64,000 nt of DNA, taken from NCBI RefSeq assembly GCF_030268085.1, contig NZ_BSDE01000001.1:682001-746000 (forward strand), read 5' to 3'. Both the position numbers and the translations under genes were made by a program. Within the stretch, counting starts at the first letter, position 1; each line of letters opens with the position of its first letter. Positions 8,550 to 20,434 of the stretch are shown one piece after another. Below the pieces are notes generated by a model, which was not told where the DNA came from, ran no database searches, and saw only the letters and a program-made list of their open reading frames with translations. This stretch comes from Geothrix limicola (GTDB lineage Bacteria > Acidobacteriota > Holophagae > Holophagales > Holophagaceae).

Positions 8550-9652
8550 GGCTTTTCCTCCAGGGGCAAGGTCAGGATGGCGCGGGTCCAGGGAGATTCG
8601 CGCACTAGGTCGAAGCTGGCCCGCGTGCCATAGGCCAATTCCAGGCGGGACTTGAGGTTCCGAAGACCGATGCCCGTGCCCTTCGATTTGGAAGGGCTGG
8701 GATGCTGACCCGTATTGGACACCGTGAGTACGAGACTGGCTCCCTCCCGTCGTCCGCTCACGCGGATGAGACCGCCCTGGGGATCTGCGGCCACGCCATG
8801 CTTGATGGCGTTCTCCACCAGGGGCTGCAGAAGCAGGGGCATCGCGGGCAGCGCGTCGAGCGCGGGGTCCCAGTCCCATTCCACGCGCAGCGCCTCGCCC
8901 AGCCTCAGCTTTTCCACGTCGAGGTAGCGCGACAGCAGCTTCCGTTCTTCGCCCAATGGGATGCTGGGCGTCTCTCCCAGGGCCAAGAGCTGGCGGTAGA
9001 TCTCCGCCAGGTCGCGCATGCCCTTGACCGCCGCCTCGGTGTCTTCCCGCACAAGTTCCGCCAGTCCGTTCAGGCTGTTCAGCAGCACGTGGGGCGACAT
9101 CTGCGCCTTGAGCAGGTTCCAGCGGGCCTCCTCGGAATGGCGCAGGGCTTCGGCTTTTTCCGCGTTCTTGGCCTCCCAGAAGGCGAGGGCGAAGCTGATC
9201 ACCACGGTGAATCCGAACCCCATCAGCAGGCCGAGCAGCATGATGGGATAGAGGTGGGGCCCCTTGGACTGGGCGGATGCGGTGGCGAATTCCAGGTATC
9301 TCCGCACGTTGGGCCAGCCGATGCTGAGGCTCGCGAGGGCGTGCATGGCGTGCAGCGCACAGGCCTGGAGGATGCCGCGCGCGGGCCGCGCCATCCGGCG
9401 GGCATCTCCGGTCCACTGCCAGCCGAAGGGGCTGATGATGAACAGGAACACGCAGCCGAGCAGCGTCGTGCTGACCATCCTGGCATTCAGGATGATGGGG
9501 GGCGTGGCGATCGAGTGGGGGCTCAGGCGCTGCACCACCAGGCTGAGCGCGAGCATGCCGAAGTTGAAGAGGCTCATGCCGCCGATGAGCCCGAGGATCA
9601 GGGGACGTCGGCTTCGGCGGGAAAGGGCCTGGAGGGCATCACGAAGGATCAT
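8546..9652 (-). CDS. LytS-type sensor histidine kinase
   Basis: Membrane histidine kinase of the His_kinase/HATPase (LytS/YehU) class, 368 aa. Four or so membrane segments in the first 160 residues include the block SPFGWQWTGD (74-83). The phosphoacceptor region is AQMSPHVLLNSLN, with His188. The ATP lid has the N-box LLQPLVENAIKHG (Asn281) and the glycine box KGTGIGLRNLKSRL (about 324-337), all intact. The ATG overlaps the stop of the upstream gene by four bases and its own stop overlaps the response-regulator start, so three genes are translationally coupled. It aligns along its whole length with the upstream gene product, indicating tandem duplication. Signal sensed unknown. Confidence 0.93.
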   Translation of the reverse strand: MILRDALQALSRRSRRPLILGLIGGMSLFNFGMLALSLVVQRLSPHSIATPPIILNARMVSTTLLGCVFLFIISPFGWQWTGDARRMARPARGILQACALHAMHALASLSIGWPNVRRYLEFATASAQSKGPHLYPIMLLGLLMGFGFTVVISFALAFWEAKNAEKAEALRHSEEARWNLLKAQMSPHVLLNSLNGLAELVREDTEAAVKGMRDLAEIYRQLLALGETPSIPLGEERKLLSRYLDVEKLRLGEALRVEWDWDPALDALPAMPLLLQPLVENAIKHGVAADPQGGLIRVSGRREGASLVLTVSNTGQHPSPSKSKGTGIGLRNLKSRLELAYGTRASFDLVRESPWTRAILTLPLEEKP

Positions 9653-10689
9653 GGTTCGGCTTCCCCTTCCGGGATCGGGATGCGCAGGGAGGCTTCCCAG
9701 CCGCCGGGACAGGGCGTGGACACGACGTCCGCATCGCGTCCGAGGTCGGATTGGAGGCGTTGTCGAAGGTGCTGAAGCAGGCGTTCTTCCGGGGGCGGAG
9801 CGGCGCCCCGGACGTTGACCTGAACTTCCAGGAGGCGCGGTCGTAGGCGCCTTTCGTTCAGATCCACTTCCAGGGTCGCCGAGGGGTCGGGTTCCAGGAT
9901 CGCTTCAAGGAGGGGCTGAAGGAAGAGGGGCGGGACCTGGACGTGGCCCAGTTCCGGAGCCAGGTGCCAGCGGAGCACCAGGTGGTCGCCCCAGCGGCCG
10001 CGCTCCAAGGCCAGGTACTGCTCGGTGAGGTCCCGGTCGGTGCTCAGGGAGACCAGCGGCAATTCCGCCTCCACGAGCCAGCGGCGGTAGAGGGAGGCCA
10101 GGTCCACGAGTCCCTGTTCCGCCGAGCGGGTGTTGCGGCCCGCAAGCGCCGCGAGGTGGTTCAGGTTGCTGAAGAGGAGGCGGGGGCTGAAGGCGCCGCG
10201 GTGGCTCATCCACTGGGTTTCCCGGGCCCTGGCCTGGGCCTCCCGGGTTTCCTGGGCCAATCGCTCGGCCTTGGCGGCGATCCAGCCCGCGGGGCCCATG
10301 AGAAGCAGGAAGGGCAGGGCCATGCCGATCATTTCACCCAGGCGGAAGGCGGTCTTGGGATCCGTGTCCGGGGCCCCGGCCAGACGGAGGGCGCCCGCGC
10401 TGAGCAGGCCCATGAGGAGGCCGAAGACCAGGAGCTGAAGCAACCCCCTCCACCACGGGGCCAGCGACCGGTCGTCGCCTGTCCATTGCCAGGGTGCGGG
10501 TGAAACGAAGAGGCCGAGGTTCAGGACCGGAATGATCAGGGCCAGACCCAGGAAGCGCCGGTAGGAAGGACCTCCCGACCCCAGAATCACGAAGAGGCTG
10601 GGGAAGACGGCCAGGGCGAGGCCCACCGCCCACCACCCGGGATGGCAGAGGCGGGCCTTCAGGGAGGATCGGATGGCGGGCAGGCGCAT
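9649..10689 (-). CDS. Degenerate LytS-type histidine kinase paralogue (pseudokinase)
   Basis: First gene of the LytS/LytTR operon, 346 aa from the ATG at 10689. The same architecture as its neighbour is visible: membrane N-terminus with SPAPWQWTGD (63-72 against SPFGWQWTGD), a linker helix, then a kinase-like region. Key residues are gone: the phosphoacceptor block reads FSPRLLFSNLN with Arg170 where the partner has His188; the N-box reads LLQPLLEAILEP with Ala at the Asn position; the GxGxGL box is absent (PPPEERLLQHLRQRLQ). It should therefore neither bind ATP normally nor autophosphorylate, but may dimerise with the active kinase as a sensor or modulator. The reading frame is intact. The ATG start is favoured because it aligns with the paralogue N-terminus; a TTG at 10749 is possible. 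Confidence 0.85.
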   Translation of the reverse strand: MRLPAIRSSLKARLCHPGWWAVGLALAVFPSLFVILGSGGPSYRRFLGLALIIPVLNLGLFVSPAPWQWTGDDRSLAPWWRGLLQLLVFGLLMGLLSAGALRLAGAPDTDPKTAFRLGEMIGMALPFLLLMGPAGWIAAKAERLAQETREAQARARETQWMSHRGAFSPRLLFSNLNHLAALAGRNTRSAEQGLVDLASLYRRWLVEAELPLVSLSTDRDLTEQYLALERGRWGDHLVLRWHLAPELGHVQVPPLFLQPLLEAILEPDPSATLEVDLNERRLRPRLLEVQVNVRGAAPPPEERLLQHLRQRLQSDLGRDADVVSTPCPGGWEASLRIPIPEGEAEP

Positions 10690-10892
10690 GGGCGGTGGGA
10701 TCTTGGCAGTCAGAAGGCTTGGTGTCGGGAGCAACAGGTCGAACCACAATGTCCTGAAGCGACGTGATCGGCTCCGACCTGATCATGGTTCGGTTCAGGG
10801 AAGGATGGTGGCTCCATGGTGGCATTTCCCGGCGAATGGCCGCCTAGGTCCGTTGAATGGCGGGACAAGGCCTGACGGATGGGGCGGCCAAA
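10690..10892. other. Intergenic region upstream of the LytS/LytTR operon
   Basis: About 200 bases holding the presumed operon promoter on the minus strand. No convincing -35/-10 pair, LytTR direct repeat or small gene was recognised. Confidence 0.4.
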
Positions 10893-10929
10893 CAAGAAGA
10901 ACGCCTGGCTAGGCCAGGCGTTCTTCTTG
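10893..10929 (-). terminator. Terminator of the first Oar-like receptor gene
   Basis: Perfect 16-bp stem CAAGAAGAACGCCTGG / CCAGGCGTTCTTCTTG with a five-base loop, 21 bases beyond the receptor stop codon. On the minus strand the U-containing TTCTTCTTGTTT side follows the GC core, as in an intrinsic terminator. Confidence 0.8.
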
Positions 10930-10950
10930 TGAAGCTGGGGTTCCGGTTGA

Positions 10951-13818
10951 TCAGAACTTGAAACCAGCCTGGGCGAGGACGCTCCGGGCTTCTCCAAAGT
11001 TGCTGGACCCGTGGGGCAGGCCGTTGCCTGAAACGGGGACCCAGCTCGCGGGATCATACAGGTTGCCGCCATTGGGGGATTCCCACTGGTTGCGCCAGGA
11101 ACGCAGCTGCTGATGGTTGAAGACATTCAGCACCGTGATTTTCGCGAAGAAGGCCACCGATTTTTCCGCGACCTTGAACAACGCGAAATCCTGGGTGACG
11201 GCGAAATCCGTGAAGGCCTGGGCCGGGTAGACGATGTTGCCCCGGGCATCGTTGCGGTACTGGGTCAGGCTGCTGATCTGCGTGAGGTTCGCATTGACGT
11301 CCGTGGCGGTTACGGTGCGGGTCTCGCTGTCATGCGCACCGGAATCGAAGCGGTAGATCAGGCCAAGGGTGGTCTTGCCCCAGGACCAGTCGAAGTGGTA
11401 GTCAGCGGTGGCGCGGATGCGGAGGGGGATGTGCCCCTGCAAGGGGCCGCTCGGCGAGAAGTGGCTGATGTCGTAGGTCGGAGTCCCATTGATGGAAGTG
11501 AAGTAGGCGAGACCCTGGCCGGAGGGGCCGACACCACTGCTTTCGCCCTGGTAGTTGCCTTTGAGCGAGGACCAGACCACGTTGCCCGACACGTCCCAGC
11601 TGGTCATGTGGATTCCGGATTCCAGTTCCAGATCCTTGTAGGTCCGCTTGGCCTGGTTGCTGTTCTCCCAGACCTTCACAAAGATGTCCCCGAGCCCGAG
11701 AGCAGGCGGGGGCGTGAAGGTTCCGTCGTTGCCGGAGCGGTAGTCGAAGAGATCCTTGTAATCCCGGCGGACAATGGTGGCCTTGGCATAAGCGTCGTGG
11801 CCCATCACCTTGTAGCCATGGGTCAGGCTCACCTGGTACTCGTTGGTGTGGGGCGCCTTCAGATTGGCCGCGAGCCTGGTCGTCTGCGGGCTGGCGTAGT
11901 TGTACGGCTGGGTCCAGTTGGCCGGATTGGTGACATCGGAAGGCTTCGCCGTGGCGCCAGGCGTCGCGCCGTTCAGAGGCCCGGTGTAGGCGTAGTCGAT
12001 CTCCGTCGGATTGCCCGCATTGCTCACAGAGTTGACGATGGCCGAGAGAGGCTTCGCATTGTAGCGGCTGAAACTGGCTGTGACCTGCCAGGAGGCATCA
12101 CCAAAGATGTCCCATTTGCCACCCATGCGCGGCGACCACCCAGAGGCGCCAGCGCTCGCCGAGGTGTCTTCGCTATAGGCGTGATAGCGGTCCCAGCGGA
12201 GGCCCAGGTTCAGAGACAGCCGGTCGTTGATGGACCACTTGTCGTTGATGTAGAAGCCAAGGCTGTTGTCATAGGCGGTAGCGGTGGATGACTGGTAGGT
12301 CTGGTAGACGTAGGGGACACCACCATCCGGCGTGCCTCCGAGGGTTCCGTTCGGATCCCATCCGGCCACGTTGAAGATGTTGTTGGTCGGAGACTGCTGG
12401 TTCTGGGCCCGGTGGCTGCCCTTCAGGTAATTGCCGCCGAATACCACCTGGTGGGAGCCGGCTCCCTCGAACAGCATCGTGAACTTAATGTCCGCGCTCT
12501 GGTTGTCCCGATGGTCACCGCCGTCGTAGTTGTTGAAGAATCCGTTCAGGTATCCGAGGCCGGAGTTGTAGTCATACACAGGCGTGACGCCGGGAATGGT
12601 GCCACCGCCGGTGAGGGCCTCCTTCTTCTCGCCGATGCGGGCCTCCATGGAGAGGTTCGATGCCCAGTTGGCGGACCAGTTCAGGCTCCAGGAACTGTCC
12701 TGGGAGAGCTGGGGTTCCAGCGCGGCGAGTTCACCTGCGAGAAAGTCGTTGTTGTTGACCATCTCCCGGTGGGTGACGTAGGCGAAAGACAGCGTGTGGT
12801 CCTGGTTGACCAGATAGGTGAACTTGGCCTGAAGCCGCTTGTCGTCATCCCCCTGGGCGTAGCCCTTGCCTGCGTCCACCGAAGAACCTGCATCAATGGT
12901 CTGGAAGGTCGACGTATTGCGCTGCTGGCCGGAGAGGAAGAACCAGAGCTTGTCCTTGATGAGGTAGCCGCCGACGCTGAGGCTGTCCGTGTGGTTCAGC
13001 TTGTTCGGTATGAGGGCCCGGCTGGCCGAAGTGGTGAAGGGCTTCACCGCATTCCAGGAGGCATTGCTCATCTGGGAGCGGAAGACGCCCGAGAATTCAT
13101 TGCCGCCGGTCTTGGTGACCGCGTTGATCACGCCGCCATCCACGTCGCCATACTCCGCGGAAATGGCGCCGGTGATGATCTGGATTTCATCGATGGCATC
13201 GTCGATGACGGAGATGCCACGGTTGCCGTACAGGCTGTCGGAGACTTCCTGGCCGTCCAGCATGAACCGGTTGTTGGAGCTCATGGCCCCGCGCACCTGG
13301 GCATAGCCATTCACGGTGTTGGAATCGACGACGCCTGGTGCCAGGGCCATCATGTTCTCGACGCTGCGACCAGTCGGCAGGTTGTTGACTTCCTCCATGC
13401 GGAAATTGGAGCTCGTGCTGGTCTCCTGCTTATCGACCTGGGCCAGGGTGCCAACGACGCTGACAATGGCGTTGCCCACGGGCTGCAGGGCGAAACGGGG
13501 GCTGTACCGCTGTCCCAGTTCCAAACGCTGGTTGGCCGTCAAGGTCTGGTGGCCAGCCTCCGAAATCTGGAAGGTGTAGGCGCCCGGGGGCAGCAAGCGG
13601 GCGGAGAACCGTCCGGTTGCGTCGGTCATATAGGTGCGCTGGCCCTGAAGTGAGGGGCTGGTGAGGACCACACGGGCGCCGGTGACAGGCTGGCCTTTGT
13701 CATCCACCACCAGGCCGGAAACATCCGAAGTCTGTACACCCTGCGCGAGGAGCGGGAGGGCGGCGCCCATCACGATGAGGACGGAGACGCGACTGAGCGC
13801 GCCAAAGGTTGTACGCAT
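10951..13818 (-). CDS. Oar-like TonB-dependent outer-membrane receptor
   Basis: Large outer-membrane protein, 955 aa. A signal peptide (about 1-26, cut near LLAQG) leads into a carboxypeptidase-regulatory-like beta-sandwich (VSGLVVDDKGQPVTGARV to SEAGHQT, about 30-105), then a plug domain (EVNNLPTGRSVENMMALAPG, RGAMSSNNRFMLDGQEVSD, EYGDVDGGVINAVTKTGGNEF) and a 22-strand-type barrel ending in a C-terminal aromatic (AGFKF). This is the Oar/CarboxypepD_reg receptor family expanded in Acidobacteriota; ligands are thought to be oligomers or peptides but are mostly unknown. Start at 13818 has GGAGG nine bases upstream. No TonB/ExbBD genes are close. Monocistronic, with its own terminator. Confidence 0.93.
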   Translation of the reverse strand: MRTTFGALSRVSVLIVMGAALPLLAQGVQTSDVSGLVVDDKGQPVTGARVVLTSPSLQGQRTYMTDATGRFSARLLPPGAYTFQISEAGHQTLTANQRLELGQRYSPRFALQPVGNAIVSVVGTLAQVDKQETSTSSNFRMEEVNNLPTGRSVENMMALAPGVVDSNTVNGYAQVRGAMSSNNRFMLDGQEVSDSLYGNRGISVIDDAIDEIQIITGAISAEYGDVDGGVINAVTKTGGNEFSGVFRSQMSNASWNAVKPFTTSASRALIPNKLNHTDSLSVGGYLIKDKLWFFLSGQQRNTSTFQTIDAGSSVDAGKGYAQGDDDKRLQAKFTYLVNQDHTLSFAYVTHREMVNNNDFLAGELAALEPQLSQDSSWSLNWSANWASNLSMEARIGEKKEALTGGGTIPGVTPVYDYNSGLGYLNGFFNNYDGGDHRDNQSADIKFTMLFEGAGSHQVVFGGNYLKGSHRAQNQQSPTNNIFNVAGWDPNGTLGGTPDGGVPYVYQTYQSSTATAYDNSLGFYINDKWSINDRLSLNLGLRWDRYHAYSEDTSASAGASGWSPRMGGKWDIFGDASWQVTASFSRYNAKPLSAIVNSVSNAGNPTEIDYAYTGPLNGATPGATAKPSDVTNPANWTQPYNYASPQTTRLAANLKAPHTNEYQVSLTHGYKVMGHDAYAKATIVRRDYKDLFDYRSGNDGTFTPPPALGLGDIFVKVWENSNQAKRTYKDLELESGIHMTSWDVSGNVVWSSLKGNYQGESSGVGPSGQGLAYFTSINGTPTYDISHFSPSGPLQGHIPLRIRATADYHFDWSWGKTTLGLIYRFDSGAHDSETRTVTATDVNANLTQISSLTQYRNDARGNIVYPAQAFTDFAVTQDFALFKVAEKSVAFFAKITVLNVFNHQQLRSWRNQWESPNGGNLYDPASWVPVSGNGLPHGSSNFGEARSVLAQAGFKF

Positions 13819-14048
13819 GTTCTGGAACCTCCGAAGGCCCCGGATCGCTTAAACCGGGGCGATGGGTTTAGGGAAGAGTCACAGTGGGTTAGGAATTAAT
13901 CGAAGTCAACCTACGAGGTAATATTATTTTCATATTGTCAAAAAACAACATGAGTTGCTGGAAATGAGAAGCTGGTTTTGATACGGCCTGCCTCATCTGT
14001 TCGAGAAGCACGGTGTGATTCAGTGGATTTCATCCGCTGGCCCACAAA
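13819..14048. other. Intergenic region, AT-rich promoter of receptor
   Basis: Region between sdhB and the receptor, markedly AT-rich around 13890-13960 compared with the surrounding GC-rich DNA. It holds the receptor promoter; no gene is seen. Confidence 0.5.
13921..13948 (-). promoter_or_regulatory. Candidate sigma-70 promoter for the Oar-like receptor
   Basis: On the minus strand TTGTTT (13943-13948) and TAATAT (13921-13926) are separated by 16 bases, inside the AT-rich tract, giving a leader of roughly 95 bases. An overlapping TTGACA has no well-spaced -10. Confidence 0.35.
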
Positions 14049-14077
14049 GGAAACGCCCGGCATCGCCGGGCGTTTCC
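14049..14077 (-). terminator. Terminator of the sdhCAB operon
   Basis: Perfect 13-bp stem GGAAACGCCCGGC / GCCGGGCGTTTCC with a three-base loop, 15 bases beyond the sdhB stop; the minus strand continues with TTTG. Confidence 0.75.
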
Positions 14078-14092
14078 ATGGAGCAGGCCGGT

Positions 14093-14881
14093 TCAGCCCA
14101 CGCCGCCGCCACCGCCGGTGGCGGGACGGTAGGTGAGGCTGGCCTTGATGAAGTCGCGGTTCATGCGCGCGATGTTCTCCATCTTGATGCCCTTGGGGCA
14201 GGCGGCTTCGCACTCGCCATGGTTGGTGCAGGTGCCGAACTGCTCGGCGTCCATCTGGGCGATCATGTCGCGGACGCGAATATGGCGCTCGGGCTGGCCC
14301 TGGGGCAGCAGGCCCAGGTGGCTGATCTTCGCGGAGACGAAGAGCATGGCGCTGGCGTTGGGGCAGGCGGCCACGCAGGCGCCGCAGCCGATGCAGGCGG
14401 CCGCGTCCATGGAGAGGTCGGCGTTCTCCTTGGGGATGGGCAGGGCATTGGCGTCCTGCGGAGTGCCCGCGGGGGCTGTGATGAAGCCGCCGGCGGCGAT
14501 GATGCGGTCAAACGAGCTTCGGTCGACCGTGAGGTCGCGCAGCACGGGGAAGCCTTCGGCGCGCCAGGGCTCCAGCGTGATGCTGTCACCGTCCTTGAAG
14601 CTGCGCATGTGCAGCTGGCAGGTGGTGGTGCGCTCGCGGGGACCGTGGGGGCGCCCGTTGATGACCATGCTGCAGGTGCCGCAGATGCCTTCGCGGCAGT
14701 CGTGGTCGAACTCGATGGGCTCCTCGCCTTTCTCGATGAGGCCCTCGTTGACGACGTCGAGCATCTCGAGGAAGGACATGTCGGGGCTGATGTTCGCGGC
14801 GGGGTATTCCACGAACTTGCCATCGCACTTGGCGTTCTTCTGGCGCCACACGTGAAGGGTGAGATTCATATGTTTGGACAT
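14093..14881 (-). CDS. sdhB: Succinate dehydrogenase iron-sulfur subunit
   Basis: Electron-transfer subunit of complex II/fumarate reductase, 262 aa. The [2Fe-2S] ligands are Cys62, 67, 70 and 88 (CREGICGTC ... TTTC). The second domain holds [12 protein letters not shown] (Cys163, 166, 169, 173) and [14 protein letters not shown] (Cys218, 224, 228), giving [4Fe-4S] and [3Fe-4S] sites. It passes electrons from the SdhA flavin to the haem b subunit SdhC. Last gene of sdhCAB, 11 bases after sdhA. The chain ends in a GGGGGVG tail, which is not typical of the family but does not touch a cofactor site. Confidence 0.97.
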   Translation of the reverse strand: MSKHMNLTLHVWRQKNAKCDGKFVEYPAANISPDMSFLEMLDVVNEGLIEKGEEPIEFDHDCREGICGTCSMVINGRPHGPRERTTTCQLHMRSFKDGDSITLEPWRAEGFPVLRDLTVDRSSFDRIIAAGGFITAPAGTPQDANALPIPKENADLSMDAAACIGCGACVAACPNASAMLFVSAKISHLGLLPQGQPERHIRVRDMIAQMDAEQFGTCTNHGECEAACPKGIKMENIARMNRDFIKASLTYRPATGGGGGVG

Positions 14882-14892
14882 GGATCAGTTCC

Positions 14893-16812
<1,920 letters not shown>

Positions 16813-16825
16813 GGCTGCTCCTGGA

Positions 16826-17521
16826 TCAGTGGATGATGCCGGCGAGGACGGCGATGGGATAGGTGATGTTCACGCCCACCACCAGCAGGGTCAGGCCGGT
16901 GGCGAAGCCGCGCCGGAGGCTGTCATAGCGGGGATGAGACAGTCCCAGGGACTGGGTGCAGCTCCACACGCCGTGCCACATGTGCAGGCCGAGGCAGAGC
17001 TGGGCCACGATGTAGAAACCGGCCGCGGCGGGCACCTTGAAGCCATTGACGAAATTCGCGTAGGGGTTCGCGGGATCGAAGTTCGGGTGGACGGTGCCCG
17101 TCGTGAAGTGAAGCAGGTGGTAGACGATGAAGACCGCCAGGATGGTGCCGCTCCAGCGCATGGTGCGCGAGGCGAAGGTGGATCCGACATTCTGCTGGGC
17201 GCGGTAGCCCACGGGACGGGCGGCCCGGTTGTCCAGCGTGAGGGTGACGGCGGCCCAGACGTGCAAGCCCGCGGCAGTCAGCAGGATGCTGCGGAAGATC
17301 CAGATGCCCCCGCCATGCAGCATGGTCTTGAGGAAGTGGGCGTAAGCGTTGAAATGCTCCGCACCCATGTAGGCCTGGGTGTTGCCGATCATGTGGACGG
17401 TGACGAATCCGAAGAGGACGATGCCCGTGACGGCCATCACCACCTTCCTCCCGACCGATGAGGCCAGGAAACCGTGGCCGCGGGCTTCCGCGCCCGCGAT
17501 GCTCTGTTCAGCGACGGACAT
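16826..17521 (-). CDS. sdhC: Succinate dehydrogenase cytochrome b558 membrane subunit
   Basis: Membrane anchor and diheme cytochrome b of a type-B complex II, 231 aa, with five predicted membrane helices. Likely axial haem ligands are His43 (TVHMIGN), His87 (GLHVWAA), His135 (VYHLLHF) and His180 (GLHMWHG), spaced 44-48 residues apart much as in Bacillus SdhC. Exchanges electrons with quinone; there is no SdhD, consistent with the three-gene operon. The ATG at 17521 has AAGGAG upstream; an upstream extension to 17665 lacks family similarity. First gene of the operon, divergent from the pyrophosphatase gene. Confidence 0.93.
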   Translation of the reverse strand: MSVAEQSIAGAEARGHGFLASSVGRKVVMAVTGIVLFGFVTVHMIGNTQAYMGAEHFNAYAHFLKTMLHGGGIWIFRSILLTAAGLHVWAAVTLTLDNRAARPVGYRAQQNVGSTFASRTMRWSGTILAVFIVYHLLHFTTGTVHPNFDPANPYANFVNGFKVPAAAGFYIVAQLCLGLHMWHGVWSCTQSLGLSHPRYDSLRRGFATGLTLLVVGVNITYPIAVLAGIIH

Positions 17522-17894
17522 AGGTGGACTCCTTGAAGAAGGGGTGAGGGTGGAACTGAGGGCCCGCAGCGGCGGTGCACCTGGATCGAAGAACGGGCCG
17601 TAGGTGACCCGATTATCTTCCCCGGGGGGTGGATTCCCAAGTCCCTTGGAGCGGGCGTTGGTCACAGTGCATCTTGACCTGTCCTGATGAATAGAGGAAG
17701 GGCCCCCGGGGGCGGCCCAGCCTTGCGGGGAGACGCTGTTCCAGGCTAGAGTTGCTTACGATCCAACACGATCTTCGGTGGTTCGCTCCCGGTCGGGGGC
17801 TCGTGTCGCTTCAACACAGGCCGCCTGGGTTCCACGCTTCTCATCCACTTCAACATCCCTAGTTCCCCTTTCTGAATCCATTTGGAGGAAAACC
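17522..17894. other. Divergent regulatory region between sdhC and hppA
   Basis: About 370 bases with no credible gene. It must carry the sdhC promoter (-) and the hppA promoter (+). A GC-rich dyad GGGCCCCCGGGGGC lies near 17701-17714. The in-frame upstream extension of hppA through this stretch lacks a membrane or signal motif. No clear -35/-10 pair was identified. Confidence 0.45.
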
Positions 17895-20333
<2,439 letters not shown>

Positions 20334-20365
20334 GTCTCGCGCTCGATTCTTGGCGCGATCAACAT

Positions 20366-20396
20366 CCGGGCCCCTCAAGCGAGGGGCCCGGCCTTT
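20366..20396 (+). terminator. Terminator of hppA
   Basis: Perfect 11-bp stem CCGGGCCCCTC / GAGGGGCCCGG with AAGC loop followed by CCTTTTG; classic intrinsic terminator 33 bases after the stop codon. Confidence 0.9.
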
Positions 20397-20434
20397 TGTG
20401 GTACGGTGGACCGCATGCCTGACAGGAGCCTTCC

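Noticed and set aside
9649-10689. Pseudogene status of the degenerate kinase
   Set aside because: The frame is intact, codon use matches neighbours, and the gene is translationally coupled to the active kinase; only catalytic residues are changed, so it is annotated as a CDS.
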